Of a stretch of 64,000 nt of DNA, positions 46,246 to 57,813 are shown one piece after another. Positions within the stretch are counted from its first letter, which is position 1, and every line of letters starts with the position of its first letter. The translations under genes and the position numbers were made by a program. The notes below the pieces were generated by a model. The model saw only the letters and a program-made list of their open reading frames with translations, was not told where the DNA came from and ran no database searches. Location of the stretch: the NCBI RefSeq assembly GCF_024323335.1, contig NC_066581.1, positions 32,546,699 to 32,610,698 on the forward strand, in the 5' to 3' direction. Source of the DNA: Lathyrus oleraceus. Lineage: Eukaryota > Streptophyta > Magnoliopsida > Fabales > Fabaceae.

Positions 46246-49200
46246 TTAAAGGATGGATATTCGATTTCACAAGGAATATGAATCTTACTCGACTGGGGAA
46301 GATCAACAAAGGACTCCAACCAAAGAGCGCATGAGACATATTATTCATTACCGGCAGACCGTGAATAATATACTCGCATAGAAAATTATCCTGAACCGGT
46401 TACTGGGTTGTTTAAAGGATAAAATTCGAAAAGAAAGGCATCGGGATACCAGAATAGGTATATAATGATGACCAATCAAAGGGAGCAACAGACATTACCG
46501 ACAAAAGGGTAAATGAAAGGCGATCTGCTGAGGATAATTTGCAAGCATCCGGCAATTATCCACAGGGACTATCTGGGGATGCATTGATGTACAACCAATG
46601 ATCCGGGGAACAAATCACGAGAAAACGGTGAAAGGACCCACTGGGGATAAAATTGCTAGCATACGGCAATTATCCACAAAAGACTTGCTAGGGATATAAG
46701 TGCTGATCTGAGCAACTTATCCAAGCAAAGGAAAATCAACATCAAATATTGAATGAAGATAACCACAAAATTAGGGTTTACATCTACCGAATACGGGGTA
46801 GAAGACCAAAAACTCCGCGTGGGGATAGAACAAATCACAAATCCGCACGGGAAACCAAGATAGGGTTTATAACAAACCACAAACTGCTGAAGAGCAGGAA
46901 AATAGGATTTACAACTACCGGTATGAGGGTAGAAGACCAAAACTCTGGCGGGAGAATAAAAGGTGTATAACCACAAATTCTGTCAAGAAAGCCAGGAAAA
47001 TAGGACTTATAGCTACCGGTTATGAGGGTAGAGGCCAAAAAAACATTCCGCTGGGGAACAACCCGCTGGGAAGCACAAGACATTACAAATAGCCAATTCG
47101 GGAATGATCCGAAAAGACGGACTGAATCAAGACACGTCCTAATGAGGATGTTACTCAAATAGGAAAATCCATCCCAATATATGTGTTGGGAGGAAACGGA
47201 AGAAACCGTCATCCACGAGGATAATCTCAGTGGGGAACTGCAGAAGGAAAGACAACATTTTCTGCTTATGGGGTCGACTCTATATGGAGAGATTTATAAC
47301 ACCCGACATCTGCTTGGGGAGATCTGTAAAGAGATCTATATCACCATAGCAGGAGACACGACAAACAAAAGATATATGGCGAGAAATGCGACATGAATAT
47401 CTGAATGTTTATGAATATGCATGAATATGCGTAATTTATGTTTGATGAATGCTGACAAAACAGACAATTCTAACACAAACAGGTTCAGGAACCAAACGTC
47501 CGGTATTATACTTCCAGGGGAACAACCAGCTGGAGAGCCAATCTGCGAAGATCTACATGCTGTAAAGCAAAGATCTGCGGGTACTGCTGAAGAAGCAGAG
47601 AATCAGAGATATCAGGAAACAACCCAATCCAGGTACAGAAAGTCACAACGGGCGAAGCAGCCACCAAGACGAATCTGTAGGGGAACAAGAGAAATCCCAA
47701 AGTATATCTGCAGGGGATCCCAGTGTCAACTGAGAAACAAAAATGCATAGCACGAACTGCTGTAGAAGCAACTCCACATAACTCCGCTGGGGAACAACCC
47801 ACTGAGGGAGAATGATATCATCCAAATAGAATATAACTGCATAAGCAACTCTACTGGGGAAAACTGTCGGCTACTCTCTTGGGGAACAAACCACTGAGGG
47901 AGGACAGATAAAACAAGTAGATTCCGCAACGAACCACTCCACTTGGGGAGAATATACATAGCAAACTGATCACAACAAGTAGATTCTGCAGTATAAGCCA
48001 TTCTACTGGGGATCACAAATAGTCAGGAAATCAATCCGTTCTCTGGATGCCAGAGCCATCATCCGACCATACCGGGGATTGGAGGAGTATTCAACAGGCG
48101 AAACTGCCACAACAAACGTTCTGCAGACTAAGCTGAGGAAAAGATGGTTGCAATACACTGGGATATCAACCCAAATCAACCACTGAGTAGGAAAATAAAT
48201 CCATGCTCTGCTGAAGAGAAAAACTCTGATGGAGAGATAGCAACAATTCCGCAGACGACTTCGCCGGGGAGAAGGTAAAGTACCGGGTATCAAACCACTG
48301 ACTTACCGAGTCTTCAAAAAGAAAGCGATCATGCTGAGGAAACAGACAATTCCGCTGGCAACTGCACTGGGAAGAGTGATAACAACTCTGCTCGCGAATC
48401 CGATGGGGATATCAATAACAGCTCTACTCGCGACTCCGAGGAGAATATCAATCAACGGTTATACTCATGACTGCGCTGAGGAGACAAATAAAGTCTGGGG
48501 CAGGACCCACTGGAGAAAGTGACGGGGCACCAAGATGATAAACCATCAACCGTCGAAACTTCTACAAGAAAACACCCATGCTAGGGGAACTGCTGCTGGA
48601 GAAAACGAAGTCTTCAACAACACTCTGCTTGCGACTATACTGGGGAACAACCCCAACAAGAACTTTGTTTGAGGAACAACCTCAACAAAGATCTGAAGAA
48701 AGAAGATACAACCAAACCAGGAATATGAACGAATGTCTTACCTGTTGGGAATCATGCCACCCTCGGGAGAGCACTGAGATATTCTTGAGTATCCTTTCAA
48801 TCTTGTGAATGCTCACTTTGTTTAAACAAAAATTTTGAAAAATTTATTTGTTTAAAACAATGACATTTTATCAATTTAAAACATGCAAAACATTTGTTGA
48901 ATTGAAACAAATAAGAATGCAAATAATTGGATAAAAAGCTCAAATTGATTTGATGGAATGGTAGTCTGCAAATGGCAAGACTCCATAGATCTGTACAAAT
49001 TTGAAATCAGTGATATATATTGGAAGAGGGCTACATTGAACATAATGATCCTTTCTCTACCAATTTGAATCTCGATGTATCCGAAGCTTCAGTTGACGAC
49101 GAATCGAGAATCTTCTGACGAAATGACGACTGGTGAACAGAAAGTCTTGTCAGGATGCAGTTACTTGCCAAATCCCTAATTTTTGCCTAGATTGCCCCAG

Positions 49201-49377
49201 GATGAGGTACTCAATCTAGCGGGATGCAAATATTTTTCTTTTTTTCAAGTCTCTAATTTTTGCCTGGATTACCCTTGCGGGTTCTCCACCGAGACGCTCA
49301 TTTTTGCCTAAGCCGCCCTTTCGGGTTTTCAACTTAGCGAGCTATTCTGTTTTTTCATTTGCATATACTCTTTTTTT

Positions 49378-49716
49378 CTAGGCAAAGTATTTCTTAACTG
49401 CATCTGAATTCACAGGATGAGTGAAATCCTCCCCATCCATTGTTGTGAGCATCAAAGCTCCGCCTGAAAAGGCTCTCTTAACAACATATGGACCCTCGTA
49501 GTTTGGAGTCCACTTGCCCCTGGAATCGGGCGCGAAAGACAAGACTTTCTTGAGCACGAGGTCACCTTCTCGGAACACTCGAGGCTTGACCTTCTTATCG
49601 AATGCTTTCTTCATTCTCTGCTGATATAACTGACCATGACACATGGCAGTCAATCGCTTCTCTTCGATTAAATTCAATTGGTCGTAACGACTCTGAATCC
49701 ATTCAGCATCAGTCAA
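49378..49716 (-). CDS. Ogre-B pol remnant: integrase C-terminal end
   Basis: 112 codons, the only substantial coding remnant of Ogre-B pol. They read TDAEWIQSRYDQLNLIEEKR, then GDLVLKKVLSF, GKWTPNYEGPYVVKRAF and AVKKYFA before the stop. They align with Ogre-C residues from about 5920 to 6403. The integrase core, RNase H and reverse transcriptase that should precede it are absent; upstream lies a poly-T tract and then the linker that normally precedes reverse transcriptase. The start codon is therefore accidental and the product cannot act as an integrase. Confidence 0.85.
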   Translation of the reverse strand: MTDAEWIQSRYDQLNLIEEKRLTAMCHGQLYQQRMKKAFDKKVKPRVFREGDLVLKKVLSFAPDSRGKWTPNYEGPYVVKRAFSGGALMLTTMDGEDFTHPVNSDAVKKYFA

Positions 49717-49870
49717 CTAGGGACTTGAGGGTATAATTTTTTCTTTTTTCTTTTGAAAAATTTTGAAAAATTTTCCTGATTTTTGATTTTTCTTATATTT
49801 TTTTTCCCTCTTTCTTCTTCCCTTTTTTTTTTTTTTTTTTTTTTTGATTTTTTTTTTTGTTATTGGCAAT
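49717..49870. repeat. T-rich tract at the Ogre-B pol deletion junction
   Basis: Almost pure T with C and A (plus strand), including a run of over 20 T. It lies exactly where about 2.5 kb or more of pol is missing. An open frame across it on the minus strand encodes a lysine run and is not a gene. Confidence 0.8.
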
Positions 49871-50052
49871 GCCCCAGTTTGTCTGTTTTGCTGATTCTCA
49901 TGATACAGCTGAATGAGCTCCTTTTTGTGCTCAAGAAGACGGGTAATCTTGTCAGGAATCCCCTTTAACATCATCTTCCTCTGCTTCGAATACAAAGAAT
50001 TCAGGATTGGGAGATGGCGTTGGATCATTATGTTCAATGGGTTTAGAAATCC
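49871..50052 (-). pseudogene. Ogre-B linker before reverse transcriptase (remnant)
   Basis: The minus strand matches Ogre-A 62704-62860: SKPIEHNDP, then the FVFEAEEDD-like acidic stretch and DKITRLLEHKKELIQLYHEN. It is the exon just after the Ogre intron. It stops at the T-rich tract. Confidence 0.7.
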
Positions 50053-50318
50053 CTGCATAATGATTCTGGATAATGGAAAGCTTTTGAATTTAAACAAGCA
50101 AATCATTTATGCAGATGAAAAAGCTGTTTTATTGTTTTTTCAGGTTTTTTGTGATCACTGATTTCATGCAAAAAAGCAAAAAGTGAAAACAAAGGAAAAA
50201 CAAATGTTTAACAATGCATTAATTGAATGAAAACATCATTGTATTAAATGCTGCCAACAATGTCATCACTTCTCCTTTTGGCATGGGAGAAGGGTTTTAA
50301 ACAAAGTGAACAAATCAC
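50053..50318 (-). other. Ogre-B intron remnant
   Basis: It matches the Ogre-A intron (CCCTTCTCCCATGCCAAAAGG near its 5' part, AATCATTATGCAG at its 3' end) and has the same length, 266 bp, if GT at 50318 and AG at 50053 are used. Exact splice sites are less certain than in Ogre-A because the joined frame does not stay open. Confidence 0.55.
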
Positions 50319-50563
50319 GCTGACTTATGAATGACCGTAGGAACATCCACAGCGACCCAATTGTGGCAGACACCACCAGGAATGACGAAATTGTTCAAAT
50401 CTTCTGCGTCCTCTTCAATGATAGCAGCAACTTCTTCTTCTTCAGGTTGATCATCATGGATGAATCCTCCACTTGTGAACAAACCTTGCTCCTTAAGTGC
50501 CCCAGAACAGTAGCCAATGCCAGCCCGGGATTGGTTAACCAGGAATAAATCCATCAACAGCAC
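50315..50563 (-). CDS. Ogre-B gag-pol linker fragment
   Basis: The minus-strand frame reads SRAGIGYCSGALKEQGLFTS, then GGFIHDDQPEEEE, NFVIPGGVCHNWVAVDVPTV and IHKS. This is the segment between protease and the intron in Ogre polyproteins (compare 62235-62437). The protease that should precede it is missing: the sequence joins directly to the gag N-terminus at about 50563. Confidence 0.75.
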   Translation of the reverse strand: MLLMDLFLVNQSRAGIGYCSGALKEQGLFTSGGFIHDDQPEEEEVAAIIEEDAEDLNNFVIPGGVCHNWVAVDVPTVIHKSA

Positions 50564-50720
50564 TTAGTCTGGCAAATTTCTCCTCTGAGTTCACAATTCT
50601 CTTGCTCAGGATGATCCATCAATCTGGCAGAATCGGCTCTGGTATAATACCGGCAAAGTGCGTCTTCAAAATAAATGAAGATCGCGGGGTCAGACCACAG
50701 GACGGGAGACCGGAACAAAA
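50564..50720 (-). pseudogene. Ogre-B gag N-terminal scrap
   Basis: The minus strand matches the start of Ogre-A gag (32660-32800): YYTRADSARLMDHPEQENCE, then LRGEICQTKCC. The rest of gag is deleted. Confidence 0.7.
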
Positions 50721-51887
50721 CACCTGCTTATGCAAATGATGCATGAAGTGTTTATGCATGTGCTTGTTTTTATATCAAAGGAACCCGAGGGTTTTATTTG
50801 CAAACTTTGAAATGTTTAAGCATTTTGATCTTACATGAGAATATCTCATCAGATATATCAGGTGAAAAAATTTTCCCGGTTTTTTCATGTTTTGAAATTT
50901 TTTGCAAATAAACTCCTTTGAGTTCCTTGAAAATTTTCTTTTTATCTGATGACATGAATGCGGATGAATGCGTGAATGTATGAATGCAACAAACACACTC
51001 AAGGATCAAGCAAAGCACGCCAAACAAAGGTCATGGGAAAGCTCATCGTATCCCTAATATCAATCATCCATTTTGGTGGATTTAGGTTTTCACCTTATCG
51101 ACACCCAAGTTCCATTGATATTAACGGTACATGAACCGGTTCGAACATCCTTAATATCAACCAGCCGCTTTGGTGGATTTTAGGTTTTACACCTGATCCG
51201 GGATTCATTGATATTAACGATGTTTGAACGACTCAACCACGAATCACGGGTTTGCTGAGAGTCACGAGCATGGAGTCTCGGTTAAGAACCACCCAAAGGG
51301 AGTGTACTAGGGTTTAAACCTGCCAGACATGTTCTATCAGCGGTTCCCATAATCATCGTTCCATCTTTCGAATATTATCGGAGGAACGAATACTCGTATT
51401 CCAAGAATATTCTCAAGAGAAACTCTTATGAGTGTAGTATCGCGTAACAATCGCATCAGAACTGACATCTGAACGACCTCCGCACTACGGTCCTAAAAAT
51501 AGGCCAAGATGGGTTTGGTAAACTAAGGTCCTTGGCTTCTGCGGCACATGATTGAAAGAATAATGCCTAACCACAAATAACTTGTGTGACATTATTAGTC
51601 CAACATGACCTCCACCAAGTGAATGGGCTCGCAAGTCAACTGGCTAAGGAATACTCCACACCAGTCAACAAGACTATGCCATTCTCCTATCCTAGAGTGC
51701 ACTCGAGTTCGGGTATAGAACTCATCTCACAGAGATCACCAAAGCAAACAGCAATTGTATATCAAGCAATTCAAACATTACAATCAATACAGTTATCCCA
51801 AATTGTACAAAAATATGCCATATAACAAATAATAATATAGCACAACAAGGGTGAAAAGTAGGCAATACAACCAGGGATGCAGCAGTT
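50721..51887 (-). other. Ogre-B leader, ORF1 deleted
   Basis: It matches the Ogre-A leader from the PBS to the ORF1 start region, then jumps near 50890 to the spacer before gag, so ORF1 is missing. Two copies of the conserved inverted repeat lie here: TAATATCAAT/ATTGATATTA (51055-51064, 51114-51123) and TTAATATCAA/TTGATATTAA (51151-51160, 51208-51217). Confidence 0.75.
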
Positions 51888-51905
51888 TCCCCAGCAGAGT
51901 CGCCA
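51888..51905 (-). promoter_or_regulatory. primer binding site of Ogre-B
   Basis: On the minus strand TGGCGACTCTGCTGGGGA, six bases after the 5' LTR end; intact. Confidence 0.93.
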
Positions 51906-51911
51906 CTTTTC

Positions 51912-54900
51912 TGTAGCGGTGTATTCGTCGCTATATGATCTATCGATTAAATCATAAGCTAAGAGATACATTGAAATTTCGAGTCGCCACCGCACTTTTA
52001 TTTATCCAAAGGACTGGCTAAAAAGCGAACAAAAGCCTAAGAAGTTTTACACGTAGAAAACTAATAAAAAGATTAGAGATTCTGGGTAAGGGGTAAATTA
52101 CGCAATGGGAAGGTGTTAGGCACCCACTACGTCCTAGGTACTCCTAGGGAGCCCTTTTCACACTTGTTGTAAAAGATTGTTATTTGTATGACATAAACAT
52201 TGTGCAAACATGATTGGGATGATGAGAAAAGAATATACATTTTTTATTGGGTTTGAACGGATGAACCCGCTGCCTACGTACCTTCCATCAAAGGTAAGGA
52301 TCAAAACGCCGTAGTTCGGCTAAAAGATTTCCAAAAGTTGGTGGATTCAGTTTTAAACAATAGCACTGAGGCTTTTCATTATCAATGGGAGAACACTCGA
52401 CCAAAAACAACATCCACCATGCGAGGATAGCTTCGACGTACTAGAGGGGTTAGCCCTGTTTTCAGTACGGAAGTCTTACTGTCGACTCACTAAGGATAGG
52501 CAAGATTTACATCAACCACAATGATAATTGAAACCTAATGGCTAATGCATGAAAAGATTAACAATGGACAAAGCCAAAACAAGTGAATGAGTGAAGTTAA
52601 TTGATTGTGATTATGAAAGTGGAGTCAAAGTATGATTAAGATTAATTCAAAGAAGTATTATGAAATGGAGTTTGAAAAAGTCAAGGACTTGAGGTCCAGG
52701 TTTTAATTTTGAAAACATGAAGAAGTTTGCACAACACTTATGTCAAATTTGAAAGTTAAGAGTGTGAAAAGGTTCTAAGACATAATGGGGATGAATGGAT
52801 GAATATGGAAAGTAAAACTTCTTAGAAGGTTCACTTCTTGAAATCATATAGCAGATGATTCAAGTGTGCCCTTTGGAATAGCAAATGAATAATAACAAAC
52901 AAACAAAGCAAAAAAAAGACGGATACCGGATGCCAATCACTGGTCTTATACCAATCTCCTAAAATAGAAATGGGATATCAGAGGCCACTCAATGGACATA
53001 CACTAATCTCCTTACACAAAGAAGTAAAAGGCGGATACCGGATACCAATAGATGGATTTACACCAGTCTCCTAAAACAGAACAGGATATCAGAAGCCACT
53101 CAATGGACTTACACTAATCTCCTCAAAAAAAAAAACAAGAATGAAACAGGAAAGTCAACTGCCAATCTATCTGGACTTAGGTTAACTACGCAAATATGCT
53201 CATAGGAATACCAATGCCACATTACAGGGACTTACAATGGATCCTCACATACAAATAGATAAAACAAACTATGATCACAGGAAAGCAGATGCCAACTTAC
53301 AGGGACTTATAACTGCAACCTCACATACAAACAGATAAAACAAGCTATGATCACAGGAAAGCAGATGCCAACTTACAGGGACTTATAACTGCAACCTCAC
53401 ATACAAATCAAACAGACCAAGTTATGATCATAGGACAACAGATGCCAACTTACAGGGACTTATAACTGTATCCTCACATACAACCAAACAAAGCAGCAGA
53501 AGATATGAGTGACCAATGAGGTCTTACACTCTATCCTTCCATATCATAGGAGCAAATGCCAAAGCAATGGACTTACAATTGTCCTCAATGGGCAAACAAC
53601 AATAATAAATGTCACACAGACAAATGATATGATCATGCACTAATGGCAATTGATGATGATGATAAATGCATAACATAAAAGCAAACAGGTGCATATGAAG
53701 CAATCAATCAATCAATGAATATCAAACAGCACACTCTATAGCCAAACGAGGGGGCTCACACAAGAGGGTTTGACTACGAAAGTCCACTGTAATAGGTAAA
53801 GGTCGCTCTTAACCTTGCCATTGAGAGGCTAAGGTGAAGCAGATGAATAGGAGATGAGGGGTGTGCCTCATTGCTTCTATCCCTAATCAGGGAGAGCATC
53901 AAATAATAGAAAGTGGGGGAGTTCAGAAAGATGGAACTCTCTCCCCATTATTGACTCGATAGATCTTGGGTTTTTATCTCAATGCTTCAACCATGTAATG
54001 GGAGCAAAGAGAGGACTCACTGAATAGTAGGGGATAGGCTACTTATCCCTTATATCTACCAATTGCCTTACTTGAAGGACTTTTCCTGCTTGGGACAATT
54101 TTAAACACACACAAGCATTGCCTCTTAAGGAGGACTTCAGACAGTTTGCCCGGTCAAATAACAGACCGGGTCTCCAGACTACATGAAGAAAAGGAATTAT
54201 ACCTCAAAGCAAATTGCTATTAAAGCAAAGCAAAGCAAGTTCAAAGAACTTAAGCAACTAATGGTACCTGAAATAGTCAAACAAATCAGTACACAGTTCA
54301 ACAGTTAAAGCAAAAGGAAACAGGAGTCAACAGTCAAACAGATAGACAAATGTGCAAAGCACAAGGCACAAGGCTTATGAGCCAAGCAACCTACAAAACA
54401 AAGAGGTGAGCACATGATAAACAATCAAGCTCAAACAAATTGGATTGTTCTCTTTGAAGCATTTGTAGCTCAACCTGAAACAATGAACTCAAACATAAGC
54501 CAGGAGACCACTAGGACAAGCCTAGGGTCAAAAACAAAAGGGAAAGTCAAAACAGCAAACAAATAGTCAACCAAAGTCAAGTTCAAGCATTTAAGAAGCA
54601 AGCACAATTGGTTTCAAACTCATATCATGCATCATTGTCATTTTATGGACCAAAGAAGTCAAAACATGGCAAAAGGGAGCACAAATAGGTCAACAGCAAG
54701 ACCAAGCTCAAAAGCAAACATAATCAATTCCAAAAATTATGAGATAATTCATACTCAAACACAATCCATAACATAGCATGCATATGAAATTTCAGCTCAA
54801 TTGGATCATGGGAAGATGGTCAAATAAAATCAAGAAGTCAACACATTTTCAAGTGTGCACAAAGAAGTCAAACATACATGAGTCAACTTCAAAAAATCAT

Positions 54901-57808
54901 AACAAAATGAAAACAGATGAGAAATGGATGGGATTAACACCAATGCAAAGCTCAAGATGTCTAGTATGCACATATGAAATTTCATGATCATACAATAAGG
55001 TATGAGAATTTCACAAAGGATTTGGCAACATGTATCACATAAAGTCAACAATTGACTAGGCAGGGAAGGAAATTCACAAACAAATAGGAAATGGCATGAT
55101 TAAATCCCAGAAAATTCACACATCAACTAGACATCTAAGAGATGTCTCATGCAAAATTTCAGATTATTTGGAAGCCAGGAAGCATGTGAACAAAAATCAT
55201 GAATTTGCATATCATTGGTGTGACACAAATTGTCACACCTTACTTCAGAAAATCATATCTCACACACCACAAATGATAAATGCACAAACTTTACATCAAA
55301 ATGAAGATGAATGAGTGTAGATTAATCACAAAAAATTTCAGGGTCATTGGATGCAACATGATCATTTCACAATGGAATTGGCAAAGGGTATCAAAAGGGC
55401 ATACATGTTAAGAAACCTAGAGCCATTTAAAATCCAGCCACACAAAAAAATAATTAAAAATCATGATAAAAAAGTAGACATTCTCATGAACATGATGGAA
55501 AAAATTGCATGTTTTTTGGAGTTAAATTGAGTGAGAAATGATTTTTGGAAGATGGGTAACAAATTGGGACAAACATGAACACATAACATGGTTTAATGGT
55601 CAAACAAGTTGACTGCATGGCATTTTGGTAAATATCGCCCTCATTAATCAAAACGCACAGCTTTGGATGGACACGGGAAATGTTATCATTGGTCACTTTT
55701 GAATGGAACAGTAACATGCAGAACAAAACACACAAAGCAACCAATCGTGTTAACATGGAATTCTGGGAAATGTCATTAGGGTTTATGCAACCTAGGGTTT
55801 ATGCAACAGCAGGGTAACTTCATGCAAGTTCATCATCATAAAACAAATTTCAAGCAGAACCACACAATAGCATGGCATTGGTGTTCAGGCAACATCATTC
55901 AGCAACAACCAAACACAATTTCACATGAACTTCCTGGGCAGGTTCTAGGGTTTAAGCCACAGTGTTAGGGTTTTAGCAGCATACAGTAAGCTTCACCATC
56001 AACAAATCAACTCGAAATTTTTATGCCCAGAACAACAAATTAAATACATCAATGGAATCATCAGACCACATACAACACAAATATGACAACCAATCTCACT
56101 AACTCATCCTAAGCAGGGCAAATCGAGTGAAAATAAGTTTGAGCATAAAAATGAAATCCAGATTTCTCAGCCATAACACAACCATTTTGAATGATACAAG
56201 TTGCAATGGACTCAGCAAAGCAAGTTCTTTCTAACACATGGCATGGATTAGAGAAAACGGATGGTCGAAATCTTACTTGGCTGTGAAGAAAAATGTGAAA
56301 CAGGGCTGCTTTTGATGATGTTGGCTCGAACAGATGGAGATAATGGTTGATGTTGATGGATGCTTGAAGAAACTTGGCTCAGCAAAGCTTAGAATACTTC
56401 AAATCTCGATCTGCCATTACTGGTCCATGGAAAAACAGAGCTCGAAAATGAAGTTCCAGCTGGGAGTTTACACTTGGAAACAACTCACAATGATGATGGA
56501 TGATGAAGCAATGCAAGCTTGCTCGTGGTTCTTTTGAGTTTTAACAAAAAAATGCAAGTGTTTCAAAATGCAAAATGAGAGAGCATCAGAGTTTCTGTGC
56601 GATGGAGGCTGTGTCTCTAGGGTTGTTTGTGCAGAAAAATAACTTTATATATGTCTGTTTATCCTGGCTTAATGATGTGGTAAGCTTGATTATGTTAAAT
56701 GAACCAAATTGCCAAAATTGCTAAGTGTGAACCAAAGGTGCATGGAGTGTGCATGGTCTGGCCGAGTTTTGGGCCTTGGCAAGTTGCAAATACCATATGA
56801 AACAAATCCCAATTGGCCAAAGTGAGAAAAAGTCAATAAATCAAAAAGTCAATGGTTGGTCAAACTTGATTTTTAAATGAAATAGGTCAAAAAATGCCAT
56901 TTTGATTGGCAAGGTTTTGGTGAATGAAATTTATATTTTTGGAAAGAGGAGGAAAAATGTGGTTTGTAGGAAAAAACCCCACCAAATTTGGCCTTATGGT
57001 TCATGAGATATGGCTCTTTGAAGTTCAAAAATTGGTGAAAATGAATTGATCATATCTTGACAACCACACATGGGATTTGAGAGTTCTTGGACTTTTTGAA
57101 AATGGGAGAACAAGATCTTCAACTTTCATGTTGGGCAAAAATTCATTTGGAGCTTGTATCATGATGTAAGTTTAAGATCAAGAAGTTTCCATTTTTGGCA
57201 GTTGAAATTACAGGTCCACTTTCTATTTCTGGAAATTTTCTGATTAACTTCAAATTCTTCCATGATGAGGTTTGACATGATATATGAGGCTTATATAAGC
57301 ATGAATGAGCTCCTTCAAACCATTTATATCCATCAAATCACTGATTAAATCCACAGTTGACCAAGTTTGACTTTCTGTTGACTTTTCTAGGGTTTTGCAT
57401 GACTGGAGCATTCCTGATGAATTCCAAACCCTAATTCCTTGAGACCTTGATTTCAAATGATGTCACAAGATATATGAGCTCTTGACTATTGATCATGGTG
57501 CCCAAATTCTGCAAGAATGGCCACCATCCACTGCTTTGACTGACTGTTGACTGTCTTTGACCTAATTGCTGATGATTGCTTCAACTGCAAGCAACAAGGT
57601 TAGACTGACAATATTTTTGTACTTTTTGGTTAGTAATCATATGAAAAGCAAAGATATACAAATGCAAAACATGCTTGGTGATCAAGAATCAACCCACAAG
57701 GCAAACTACCCACTAAGAGGGAAACAAAGGCATGCAATGATCCTTGAGGCCATGATATGATATGATATGGGCCATGAGGGATCTTAGGGCCAAAATTGGG
57801 GTCTTACA
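51912..57808 (-). repeat. 5' LTR of Ogre-B (5897 bp)
   Basis: Partner of 38545-44442. A TATA-like TATATAAAG lies at 56643-56651 on the minus strand. It holds no gene; the matching pairs of short open frames in both LTRs follow from the identity of the two copies. Confidence 0.93.
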
Positions 57809-57813
57809 ACATT

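Larger units (their letters stand above)
44443..49377 (-). other. Ogre-B 3' tail, 4.9 kb, repeat-rich, no gene
   Basis: From the LTR inward it holds degenerate repeats, an 82-bp array (45215-46245), ACTACCGGTNNNNGGGTAGA repeats (46780-47040) and a long series of PBS-like words on the plus strand (about 44650-48660). Examples are ACTCCGCTGGGGAAC (47781), ACTCTACTGGGGAAA (47848) and ATTCCGCTGGGGAAC (47044). In the element's RNA these are complementary to its own PBS. The small ORFs do not resemble proteins. Confidence 0.75.
38545..57808 (-). mobile_element. Ogre-B: complete-ended, coding-deleted Ogre (19.3 kb)
   Basis: Minus-strand Ogre with both LTRs (51912-57808 as 5', 38545-44442 as 3'), PBS, polypurine tract and the exact duplication ACATT (38540-38544, 57809-57813). 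The 5898- and 5897-bp LTRs are almost identical. The 7.5-kb interior has a leader, scraps of gag and the pre-reverse-transcriptase linker, an intron, the last 112 codons of integrase, and a 4.9-kb tail. ORF1, most of gag, protease, reverse transcriptase, RNase H and the integrase core are missing. It is a young non-autonomous copy. Confidence 0.93.

Noticed and set aside
49717..50106. 129-codon minus-strand open frame rich in lysine
   Set aside because: It is produced by the T-rich tract and runs across a deletion junction and an intron remnant.
51888..51905. tRNA gene fragments at PBS positions
   Set aside because: Only the 18 bases complementary to a tRNA 3' end are present, at the fixed PBS position. 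No cloverleaf or tRNA promoter boxes.
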